Part shown: positions 45,401-52,616 of the stretch, one piece after another | Layout of the letters: each line of letters begins with the position of its first letter | Numbering within the stretch: the first letter of the stretch is position 1 | NCBI GenBank assembly: GCA_030849065.1 | Contig: JASAON010001656.1 | Location: 172,536 to 236,535, forward strand | DNA from: Jaenimonas drosophilae | Lineage: Eukaryota > Euglenozoa > Kinetoplastea > Trypanosomatida > Trypanosomatidae | Direction of reading: 5' to 3' | DNA length: 64,000 nt | Notes under the pieces: generated by a model | Databases searched by the model: none | Seen by the model: the letters and a program-made list of their open reading frames with translations, nothing else | What the model was told of the DNA's origin: nothing | Translations under genes and position numbers: made by a program

Positions 45401-47773
45401 AAGTTCAGCAGCTTCAGCTTCCTTCCGAGCAAGCTCAGCGGCTTCAGCCTGCTTCTCAGCTAGTTCCTCCTCCTCAGCTTGTTGGCGAGCCAGCTCTTCA
45501 GCCTCTTGGCGAGCTTGTTCATCACGGGCAGCTTGCTGCTCAGCAGCCTCCGCACGGAGACGCTCATCCTCGTATGCATTAAATGTACCCAATCCCATGG
45601 ATAGTGACTCGTCAACAATAGAGGTAGCAGCGCGGAGTACCTCAGAAAACGTAAACGAAGAATCTGCCTCCTCCCGAGCTCTTTCAGCGGCTTCAGCCTG
45701 CTGAGCCAGTTCCTCTGCCTGCATTCGAGCTGTTTCAGCGGCTTCAGCTTCCTTACGAGCAAGTTCAGCGGCCTCAGCTTCCTTCCGAGCAGGTTCAGCG
45801 GCTTCAGCTTCCCTTCGAGCAGGTTCAGCGGCTTCAGCTTCCGTTCGAGCAAGTTCAGCGGCTTCAGCCTGCTTCTCAGCTAGTTCCTCCTCCTCAGCTT
45901 GTTGGCGAGCCAGCTCTTCAGCCTCTTGGCGAGCTTGTTCATCACGGGCAGCTTGCTGCTCAGCAGCCTCCGCACGGAGACGCTCATCCTCGTATGCATT
46001 AAACGTACACACACCCATGGACAGTGACTCATCCACAATAGAGGTAGCAGCGCGGAGTACCTCAGACAACGTAAACGTGGTATTAGCTTTCTTCTGAGCG
46101 AGTTCCTCAGCCTCGTCTCGAGCTATTTGCGCAGCTTCGGCCACCTTGCGAGCTTCTTCCTCATCCTCAGCTTTCTTTCGAGCCAGCTCTTCTTCTTCAG
46201 CTATCCTACGACCTTGTGCTTCAGCTGCAGCTGTTTCACGGGCCAGTTCCTCCTCCTCAGCTTGTTTGCGAGCCAGTTCTTCAGCCTGCATTCGAGCAAC
46301 TTCAGCGGCTTCAGCTTCCTTACGAGCAAGCTCAGCTGTTTCAGCTTCCCTTCGAGCAAGTTCAGCAGCTTCAGCTTCCCTTCGAGCAAGTTCAGCGGCC
46401 TCAGCTTCCTTCCGAGCAAGCTCAGCGGCTTCAGCTTCCTTCCGAGCAAGTTCAGCGGCTTCAGCTTCCTTCCGAGCAAGTTCAGCGGCCTCAGCTTCCT
46501 TCCGAGCAAGCTCAGCGGCTTCAGCTTCCTTCCGAGCAAGTTCAGCGGTTTCAGCTTCCTTGAGAGCAAGGTACTCGTGCTCAACCTGATACGAGACACC
46601 ACGCTGAGTTAGTAAATAGCTGGCATCTGTGGTTTCGTTCCATGTGTGTTGTGGAGTAGTGGGTAGAAGCTCTGACGAGTGGCCACCGCTGTGTAGGGGA
46701 GAACACACCGCTGCTGATACGACTGGTGGAGCGTGTAGGGAGTGAGTGCCAAAAGCCGTGTTGGTGGCGGTACCCACTGCGGAGGGCAGTGTTGTGTGAT
46801 GGTTGTGGAGGATGGCAATGATTCCATCTTTGAAGTCATTTACAATACGGGACATGCGTCGCTCAGACCGATGGACCAGCTCGCGACGAATGAGTGATTC
46901 GGCAAGGTGAATGGCAAATCGTGTAGAGTTGCGGTGTGTGTCAATGGAGGGCACGACGGCAGATGGATGTATGCCTGGGTGTGGTAATGGGTTACAGACA
47001 ACGAGCTGAGTGTCCAGACCGGCTGTGCGCCCCTCGCTTTCCTCGGGAAAGCCCTGAGCCTGCCGAAGGAGCCGCTGTTCTTCTGCGCGCAATGCAAGAA
47101 CCTGCTCCTTGAGTTTTCGGCGCTCCTCTCGGTTTCCGCCGGTTTCTTTGAGGCGCCTGTACGCCTCCACAAGCATCGTTGTTTGGTGAAGATTTGCCAT
47201 GAATGCATCTCCATTCTCCTCGCAGCCAGATGGAGTGGCGGACTGCGTTGCTGGAATCCATGACAACGTTTCATGGTGAGGGGGGAGAGGTGGTGAGGTA
47301 CTGGCGTGGTTTGTTAAAGGGGGTGGCACATGGGGATCGCGATGAGCTGAGCGGTACTGTTTTGTGGAATGGTCTCGTCGCTTCATTCCTTGTGCAGCGA
47401 CTGATGCTGCATGCGAGAAGGCCCTGGACGAGGCCGTCACAGCTTTTGATGGGTGTACTGGGGAGGATGAGCATCCCAGAGGTTTGGCTGGAGTTGCCCC
47501 ATGTCCATTGGGAAGTGGCGGCACGTCGCGCTGCGACGGCTTCGCTCGATGACCTCCCAGGGGTGCCCCAACAGTCCCCAGGGGATCTGCATATCGTCCG
47601 TTGAGTCGTCTCTTCGCTGCTGTTGGTGCCTCATTTGTAAAGTCTGTGCGGGTGAAGCGCCGATTTTCACCGAGGAGTGGATCCCTTGTGGGTGGAGAGT
47701 GGTCCAGCCGCCTGCCATGTGTCCGCGGGCGAGCTAGGGAAGTCATGGCAAGTGAAGATGCGCCAACCGGCAT
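42413..47773 (-). CDS. Giant repetitive coiled-coil protein, probably cytoskeletal
   Basis: A 1,786-residue protein from the ATG at 47773. Residues up to about 400 are non-repetitive and disordered (Ser/Pro/His). From about 400 to 1250 it is built of charged repeats of the form ARKEAEAAEL (a 10-residue unit), ARQEAEELARQQAEEEELA and EDEEEARKVAEAA, predicted to form one long helix. Six times this is interrupted by a nearly invariant hydrophobic helix SEVLRAATSIVDESLSMG followed by FNAYEDERLR, plus a seventh divergent copy (LVEVFRACASIFDEALRQG). The last 450 residues are a separate mostly helical domain that ends IEDAIDWASRALLFGE. I do not recognise the C-terminal domain. Such long charged coiled coils are common in the kinetoplastid flagellum and cortex. 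The predicted leader is only about 4 nt to the AG at 47778-47779, so M10 (47746) is an alternative start. Confidence 0.85.
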   Translation of the reverse strand: MPVGASSLAMTSLARPRTHGRRLDHSPPTRDPLLGENRRFTRTDFTNEAPTAAKRRLNGRYADPLGTVGAPLGGHRAKPSQRDVPPLPNGHGATPAKPLGCSSSPVHPSKAVTASSRAFSHAASVAAQGMKRRDHSTKQYRSAHRDPHVPPPLTNHASTSPPLPPHHETLSWIPATQSATPSGCEENGDAFMANLHQTTMLVEAYRRLKETGGNREERRKLKEQVLALRAEEQRLLRQAQGFPEESEGRTAGLDTQLVVCNPLPHPGIHPSAVVPSIDTHRNSTRFAIHLAESLIRRELVHRSERRMSRIVNDFKDGIIAILHNHHTTLPSAVGTATNTAFGTHSLHAPPVVSAAVCSPLHSGGHSSELLPTTPQHTWNETTDASYLLTQRGVSYQVEHEYLALKEAETAELARKEAEAAELARKEAEAAELARKEAEAAELARKEAEAAELARKEAEAAELARREAEAAELARREAETAELARKEAEAAEVARMQAEELARKQAEEEELARETAAAEAQGRRIAEEEELARKKAEDEEEARKVAEAAQIARDEAEELAQKKANTTFTLSEVLRAATSIVDESLSMGVCTFNAYEDERLRAEAAEQQAARDEQARQEAEELARQQAEEEELAEKQAEAAELARTEAEAAEPARREAEAAEPARKEAEAAELARKEAEAAETARMQAEELAQQAEAAERAREEADSSFTFSEVLRAATSIVDESLSMGLGTFNAYEDERLRAEAAEQQAARDEQARQEAEELARQQAEEEELAEKQAEAAELARKEAEAAELARREAEAAELARKEAEAAELARREAETAELARKEAEAAEVARMQAEELARKQAEEEELARETAAAEAQGRRIAEEEELARKKAEDEEEARKVAEAAQIARDEAEELAQKKANTTFTLSEVLRVATSIVDESLSMGVCTFNAYEDECFRREAEGKELAAKITEKEELTREEAKAQELARMTAASEELALKEAEAAERDASAECLKVNDATFTLSEVLRAATSIVDESLSMGLGTFNAYEDERLRAEAAEQQAARDEQARQEAEELARQQAEEEELAEKQAEAAELARKEAEAAEPARMRAEELARKQAEEEELAQKQAEASEMARKEADAALTVSAVLSAAAAIVDESLSMGVCTFNAYAEERLRAEAAEQQAARDEQARQEAEELVRQQGEEEELARETAAADAQARRIAEEEALARKKAEDEEEARKVAEAAGIARMEAESAARDTSADSLKAKANDATLSEVLRAATSIVDESLSMGVGTFNAYEDERLRRDAGVATLRVDSLRERVPEAVGSDDEGFSDGMSAESPSHHEAAEACAEGSLVEVFRACASIFDEALRQGVSALKDLEQAKSSGEIGEAPAASSEREERLSSVYPETSASANADDDGEEEASHSNEIDALYGVVDHSAEEYSSMIPTGEKQDESPAAILARPSAPSASPGATMDSLKQMAEKDVVELITTFLVDGAASSMLLRCTASVVVASGSASKMNTPFSDSDLLLDGTRIEVGSASQLRSLALVVQELSPSFIRKTLLRGMMACLHAANQRGSAMDLDEIHHSNMSIVQGLSADTTMLETSGTSSCLDAASMYSVQRLYPLPLDWHIALSALAERIADDFYRHVVMVRLDAKWTSLLHGTNIATPAEEDVALLSRVAPQVLFGSQLAAGDVRFIFSNMLKLARSASASDCTERNLRDVLLRHRDLFDSVSLQERVNRISSTTPNYHRSRTSTSVDWVRTIVNARRAGVAERALTLSLDAVLEDAIEDAIDWASRALLFGE
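43965..46080 (-). repeat. Six spaced copies of a hydrophobic helix module
   Basis: The S-L-S-M-G codons of the module fall at about 43965, 44349, 44712, 44997, 45594 and 46014, in frame with spacings of 384, 363, 285, 597 and 420 bp. The module is more conserved at both protein and DNA level than the charged repeats between copies. Confidence 0.85.
44968..46329 (-). repeat. Long direct repeat inside the coiled-coil gene (1,017-bp offset)
   Basis: About 345 bp at 44968-45312 recurs at 45985-46329 with only a few mismatches, an offset of 1,017 bp or 339 codons. It includes one hydrophobic module and the ARETAAAEAQGRRIAEEEEL stretch. This indicates a recent in-frame internal duplication. Confidence 0.8.
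46288..46575 (-). repeat. 30-bp minisatellite encoding a decapeptide repeat
   Basis: About nine tandem 30-bp units coding for variants of LARKEAEAAE. A second, shorter block of the same unit is at about 45272-45450 and a third at about 45730-45870. Confidence 0.8.
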
Positions 47774-48593
47774 CACGCTATTGGGAGAGGAAGGTATCGA
47801 GGTGTAGATGTAAGTTACTCAGCCTGGAAAGTACGGGGTCTCTACAACTGATTTGACGGCCAGCGATGGACGCAGGTTGACGAACAATCGCGGCCGCCAA
47901 GAGAAAACGGTAGCAGGAAGTAAATGAAGAGAGTCGTCCTAGGTACGACTTCTTTCTTGCTTCGCTATTGATGGTGTGGATGACACGCAATAAGCGATGA
48001 TGGTGTGATGTGCGTTGCCACGGCTACTGAAGAAGTTCATGTTGGGTTCGTAACACCACGGGTAAAGAGGGGGGAGAAGTAGAGAAGACATGTGAAGACC
48101 ACCGCCCATGCAACGAACGTTCACAACGCGAACACATGACAATGCACCAGGCCAACTAGCGTAGCCGAAAAACCACCTCACCGGAAGAAGAAAAAGAGAT
48201 GGGATCAAGAGGTGTGCCGCAGGCGACTCAGCGCCGCCTACTCGCCCAACTTCGGACTTCCCATCAAGGGGCCCCCTCTCCCTGGGCGGTGTTTACGGTT
48301 CGGCTGCACTACCCTACAAAAACGAGAAGAGGTTAGCTACGGTACTGTACAAGCACTGCTGATGATTCCTATCTGCACTGGGACTGGTAGAGAGTGAAGC
48401 ACGCTCTTCTTGGATGGATAACACCAAAACCTGAAGTTCCCGTCAATCCATCGTCACTCCCTCGCTACGCCCAGCTGGTGGCATACCATCTCACTGCAGC
48501 AAGTAGATGGCAAGCGCACACTCCATACACTACCTACTTCCCTCAACCCTAAGCACAAGACACGGGGTACGTACGCAGAGGACAATGACCTCC
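47774..48593. other. Intergenic region between the repetitive gene and the MECR-like gene
   Basis: About 0.8 kb with no gene called. A pyrimidine stretch (CCTTCCTCTCCC, 47784-47795) with AG at 47778-47779 is next to the repetitive-gene ATG. A GC-rich segment at about 48210-48310 has no recognisable coding or RNA signature. Confidence 0.5.
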
Positions 48594-49646
48594 TTACGCA
48601 ATCTTCACAACCCCCTTGCTGCCGCCTTGCACAAAAACACGATCCCACGTTTCGGGTAGTTTGTCTAAAGTGGCAGCTGTGGTCATGGGGTACTCAAAGC
48701 GCTCAGAACTTAGTGCGTCCAGGACGAACTCCAACTTCGTCTGCCGCTCTGCATAGCTCAGCTTCGCTAAGAATGTAGGGAGAAAAAGCCCCTGCAACGT
48801 AACTTCGGAGAAGATCAAGTTGGAACCGGAGACAAAGAGCCCAAAACCGTTCTGTGCTCCGTAGGAAACAACTTCACCACCATGGGCCATCATCTTCAAA
48901 AACGTGTCAAAGTCACGCCCACCAACACCATTCAAAAACAGCTTCGCACCGCGCGACGTCGCAGTGGACTTACTGGTCAGCGTTTGGATTTGTTGCTGCA
49001 TTGCACGTGCACCGCTGGCAGAGTATTCAAAGAGGGGGGTAGAGCTGTACTTGGCGTGGCGCTGCTTCGCCGCAGCAAAACGCTCGCCTGGAGTGCTGGC
49101 GGTGAGGACGTGTACGTTCCCTCCATAGGCCTTCTTTGCCAGGGCCGAGACAGCCAAGGAGGTCAAGCTACTGCCACCATTTTGGATCACAACATCTCCA
49201 GGTTTGAGTCGCGCGTAGCCCTCCAGAAGTTGTTGCGCTGCGATGAAGTTGGACGCACAAACAGCCAGCGCGGCATGCTTGGCCGGAATCTTGTGAACGA
49301 GATCAGCTGGCACCGCAACGTGAGAAGCCCAAGTTCCGTGAATCGGCGCCACCCACACCATATCTCCAGCCTTCACAGCACTCTTCGCGGAAGACGGAAC
49401 CGAGACCACCTCTCCGACTCCTTCGCATCCACCCACACGCGGGAAGCCAGCCAGCGCAACACGTTTCCTCCCTAAGACAGAGCCATTGATCACTGCCGAA
49501 TCCACACGATGCAGCGGTGCGGCATGCATCTTCACCACGACGTCTCCTTTTCCTGGATGTGCCGTGAAGTTCTCCAGCTTCAGCACGCTGCTGATTGGCC
49601 CGGCACGGGCATAACGCCAGCCTTTGGATGCAACGCTTCCGCTCAT
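48594..49646 (-). CDS. MECR/ETR1-like enoyl reductase (medium-chain dehydrogenase family)
   Basis: A 350-residue zinc-independent medium-chain reductase. It starts MSGSVASKGWRYARAGPISS and has VVVKMHAAPLHRVDSAVING, FPRVGGCEGVGEVVSV, the cofactor-domain stretch LKPGDVVIQNGGSSLTSLAV and LFLNGVGGRDFDTFLKMMAH, then GGEVVSYGAQNG, and NLIFSEVTLQGLFLPTFL. This order matches mitochondrial trans-2-enoyl-CoA reductase (MECR/ETR1), which performs the last step of mitochondrial type II fatty-acid synthesis with NADPH. The tyrosine of the QGNYG motif that is catalytic in MECR and ETR1 appears replaced (NGSVLG), and the cofactor loop reads GGSSLTSLAV where NSGVGQAV is usual. It may thus be a divergent or different quinone-type reductase. 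It lies just downstream of the ATP synthase alpha genes in transcription order. Confidence 0.75.
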   Translation of the reverse strand: MSGSVASKGWRYARAGPISSVLKLENFTAHPGKGDVVVKMHAAPLHRVDSAVINGSVLGRKRVALAGFPRVGGCEGVGEVVSVPSSAKSAVKAGDMVWVAPIHGTWASHVAVPADLVHKIPAKHAALAVCASNFIAAQQLLEGYARLKPGDVVIQNGGSSLTSLAVSALAKKAYGGNVHVLTASTPGERFAAAKQRHAKYSSTPLFEYSASGARAMQQQIQTLTSKSTATSRGAKLFLNGVGGRDFDTFLKMMAHGGEVVSYGAQNGFGLFVSGSNLIFSEVTLQGLFLPTFLAKLSYAERQTKLEFVLDALSSERFEYPMTTAATLDKLPETWDRVFVQGGSKGVVKIA

Positions 49647-50321
49647 TGTCAGGAAAGGCTCAATCAGATGTGATGGAAAGTCACTCCAGCCGAGATAGCG
49701 TCGTTGGGCGATACAAAGCTACGATGTTGGAGGGGAACTCAATTGCCCCCCGCTACAGCACTCAGACGGCTTTTATTTGGCTGCTATCAAGAACAAAGGG
49801 GAAATATGGAGGGTATTGAACTACAATGGAAACCAAAACATCCACTGAGGGAAGCAGCCCATCATCATCCCCGATGAGCACACAGGCGTGATCTATTTTT
49901 TTTCTCTAGCACTACTTCATCGTGTTATTCCCCCACGCACCGCTCTCATGGACACCTCAGAAAGCATGTCATGTGTGTGCAACGTTTTAGCCAGTCGTCG
50001 GGAAAGTTAAGAAATGACCACATCTCTCTCTCTCTCACGCGACTTCCAGTTCGTTAGCAAACATGCGGAGGAGGGCTCACTTCTGTAGTTCACTTCTTAT
50101 CACAATTCATCCCCTACAACACCAATCATTTGGGTATCCACCACATCGCACAGGGGTCATTCCTCCTCAAAAGAACTCCCATTATGCACGACGCCGCCCA
50201 CAAAAAGAACTCAGAAACGTAAAGGACCTACACTAGTTAATGGAATCAATGCTGCGCAGGATGCTCCACTGTAAAGGGCAGATGCACTTTGCGCAGTCAT
50301 TCCAAACCCACCACACCATGT
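49647..50321. other. Intergenic region between the MECR-like gene and ATP synthase alpha copy 1
   Basis: No gene seen in 0.67 kb. On the transcript strand it has an A-rich run (complement of the T8 near 49897-49904) and a GA repeat (complement of CT repeats at about 50024-50036). It comprises the 3' UTR of ATP synthase copy 1, which does not resemble that of copy 2. Confidence 0.55.
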
Positions 50322-52055
50322 CTAAACCACACGCTTGCAAGAGTAGAGCAGGTTCTTGAGCGACTTGATCTCCTTCTCGCTCTTGATGGCGTTCATCTTG
50401 GACTGGTAGTGCTGGAGGAACAGGTGAGTGTGCTGCTTCAGCATCTCCTCCACCTCGGCGTTGAGGACGGGGTGGCTGAGGGTGAAGAAGCGGATCACGT
50501 AGTTCAGCTGCTGCACGTACATGTAGAAGAACTTGTTCGTCGCAGTGCCGTACATGATGCTCAGGTCACGGTTCACCAGAAGGAACTCGTAGAACTTGGC
50601 GTAGTTCACCTTCACATCATCCAGGTAGCCGTTCAGGCAGGCATACAGGGACACAAGGGCATTCATGAAGAATGAGGGGTTCTTCTGGTTGAACAGAGCA
50701 ACGAAGCGAGCACCACGGATCATGGGCACAGTCTGCACCTGGTTTCCTCCGACAGAGTCCGCAGCGAGCTTACGGTACTCGGCAAGGATACCCTTCAGCT
50801 TGCCAGCTACAGCCTTCATGGCCACATTCTGGGCGGAAGAACCCACACGGGACACGGACAGACCGATGTTCACAGCGGGACGCTGGCCACCAGTGAAGAG
50901 CTTCGTGTCGAGGTAAATCTGACCGTCAGTAATGGAAATCACGTTGGTCACAATGTACGCCGTCACATCGTTGGACAGGGTCTCCACAATGGGGAGGGCA
51001 GTCACGGAACCGCCACCCTTACCAGGGGAAAGCATGGCAGCACGCTCCAGAAGACGGGAGTGCAGGTAGAACACATCACCAGGGTACGCCTCACGGCCGG
51101 GAGGGCGGCGGAGGAGAAGGGAAATCTGACGGTAGGCCACGGCCTGCTTGGACAGATCATCGTACACGCAAAGGCAGTGACGGCCGCGCTTCATGAAGTA
51201 CTCACCCATGGTGACACCAGAGTAGGGGGCAAGGTACTGGAGACCAGCGGGCTCAGCGGCAGTGGCAGCCATCACCGTGGTGTAGCGCAGCGCACCGTAG
51301 GAGCGGAGCAGGCGGTGAATACGGGCGACGTTGGAGCAACGCTGACCAATGGACACGTAGATGGAAATCACAGCGTTCTTGGACAGAATCTGCTGGTTGT
51401 TGCGCACCTGGTTGATGATGGTGGACACAGCAATGGAGGTCTTACCGGTCTGGCGATCACCCACAATAAGCTCACGCTGACCACGACCGATGGGAATCAT
51501 CGTATCTACGGCCTTGAAGCCGGTCAGAAGGTTGTAGTTCACGGGAGAGCGGGACACAATGTTGGGAGCACCAGTATCCACCTTACCTAAGTCGGACTGC
51601 TCGTCCAGCAGAGCACGGCTGCGGGAGAAGAGACCAACGGGCACCTCGTGGCCGAGGGGGTTCACCACCTTCCCGAGCACGCCGGAACCCACGGGGATGT
51701 ACAGCAGCTTGCCGGTAGCCATCACCTTCTGGCCAGACTGAACCTCAGTGATGTTATCCATCAGAATGATACCGATACGGCCATCCTTCTCCAAGTTGAA
51801 CACCAGACCAGCGGCAAAGGTCGTGGGGCTCACCTGAATCATGATGATGGTGTTGTACGCAACACCGGGATTGCCAGGGGCAGGGATGAGGGTGGCAATG
51901 GTACCATCAATGGAGTGCACATAGCCGATCATCTCCGTGGCCTTGAAGAAGGACTTCTGGCCAGCCGCGGCAGTCGCGGTGGCAGCGGCAGGGGCCGCCG
52001 TCGCGGCAAGGCGCGACAGTGCCGGCGCGCAGAACTTGGAGGCAAAGCGGCGCAT
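50322..52055 (-). CDS. Mitochondrial F1F0 ATP synthase alpha subunit, copy 1
   Basis: A 577-residue precursor that starts MRRFASKFCAPALSRLAA, a basic and Ala-rich mitochondrial presequence. Walker A is GDRQTGKT (199-206). The block FKAVDTMIPIGRGQRELIVG and the later PGREAYPGDVFYLHSRLLER are fully typical. The insertion SRALLDEQSDLGKVD near residues 147-160 corresponds to the region where the kinetoplastid alpha subunit is cleaved into two chains (known from trypanosomatids). It forms the non-catalytic hexamer sites of F1. The reading frame is open for 106 codons upstream to 52373, but that part contains a splice acceptor at 52090 and a large hairpin, so I reject it. The coding sequence is almost base-for-base the same as copy 2. 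Stop is TAG. Confidence 0.97.
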   Translation of the reverse strand: MRRFASKFCAPALSRLAATAAPAAATATAAAGQKSFFKATEMIGYVHSIDGTIATLIPAPGNPGVAYNTIIMIQVSPTTFAAGLVFNLEKDGRIGIILMDNITEVQSGQKVMATGKLLYIPVGSGVLGKVVNPLGHEVPVGLFSRSRALLDEQSDLGKVDTGAPNIVSRSPVNYNLLTGFKAVDTMIPIGRGQRELIVGDRQTGKTSIAVSTIINQVRNNQQILSKNAVISIYVSIGQRCSNVARIHRLLRSYGALRYTTVMAATAAEPAGLQYLAPYSGVTMGEYFMKRGRHCLCVYDDLSKQAVAYRQISLLLRRPPGREAYPGDVFYLHSRLLERAAMLSPGKGGGSVTALPIVETLSNDVTAYIVTNVISITDGQIYLDTKLFTGGQRPAVNIGLSVSRVGSSAQNVAMKAVAGKLKGILAEYRKLAADSVGGNQVQTVPMIRGARFVALFNQKNPSFFMNALVSLYACLNGYLDDVKVNYAKFYEFLLVNRDLSIMYGTATNKFFYMYVQQLNYVIRFFTLSHPVLNAEVEEMLKQHTHLFLQHYQSKMNAIKSEKEIKSLKNLLYSCKRVV

Positions 52056-52089
52056 GACGGGGTGTGGTTTAGAAAATAGTCGAGAGGTA

Positions 52090-52125
52090 CTAAAGTGAGG
52101 TGACGATAATGAAGAAGAGAACGGA
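52090..52125 (-). promoter_or_regulatory. Trans-splice acceptor for ATP synthase alpha copy 1
   Basis: Minus strand CCGTTCTCTTCTTCATTATC, then CACCTCACTTTAG with AG at 52090-52091; the leader to the ATG at 52055 is about 35 nt. Confidence 0.6.
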
Positions 52126-52246
52126 TATGTGTGCGCGGAAAACACAGGCACGCTGAGCATGTAGAGGTGGAATATGGAAGGGGCGCGGATGCGCCATCCC
52201 ACCACAGGACTCACTACGGTGACCGTCTTCAAGATCCGCAAACGGC

Positions 52247-52302
52247 CACCACCTACGGAAGGAGGAGGTCTTTGACAGCACCACCTCCTTCCAGTAGGTG
52301 GT
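52247..52302. repeat. Long imperfect inverted repeat (hairpin)
   Basis: Left arm about 52248-52269 and right arm 52280-52302 can pair over 22 positions with one mismatch (66/83) and a one-base bulge (93) around a 10-nt loop. It is between the two ATP synthase genes, upstream of the copy 1 acceptor, so would lie in the copy 2 3' UTR or intercistronic RNA. Confidence 0.75.
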
Positions 52303-52616
52303 CGTTGTTCGACAACCCATCCTACTAATCCTGTACGTTTAAGCACATGGGTAGCCGAGACACATGCCACCACGTTGGCTATTACCTCATTTGGGGAACA
52401 GCGTCTGTCTGCAGCATGACTCGCCTTCGTTAACGCTGATGATCAATCTCACCCCCATGGCGCACTTATTCCTACAAAACAAAACAAAACCTTGAGGATT
52501 CATTCCTCTCACACGTCCCCTGTAGATATCGGTCCACCTGTGCCACGCAATCACGTAAAACAGTGCACACGTGGAACACATGGGCACAGCAGCGGCCATT
52601 CTCCACGTCCTACTTC

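Larger units (their letters stand above)
52056..52616. other. Intergenic region between the two ATP synthase alpha genes
   Basis: No gene. It holds the copy 1 splice acceptor, a 22-bp-stem hairpin (listed separately) and the 3' UTR of copy 2. Confidence 0.6.

Noticed and set aside
45110..46612. Plus-strand and alternative-frame ORFs across the repetitive coiled-coil gene (Ser/Phe-rich or Leu/Lys-rich)
   Set aside because: They mirror the 30-bp repeats and have no splice signals; the ARKEAEAAEL frame is the coherent one.
52056..52373. N-terminal extension of 106 codons on ATP synthase alpha copy 1
   Set aside because: It is absent from copy 2, contains a splice acceptor and the hairpin, and the true presequence starts at the shared MRRFASKF.
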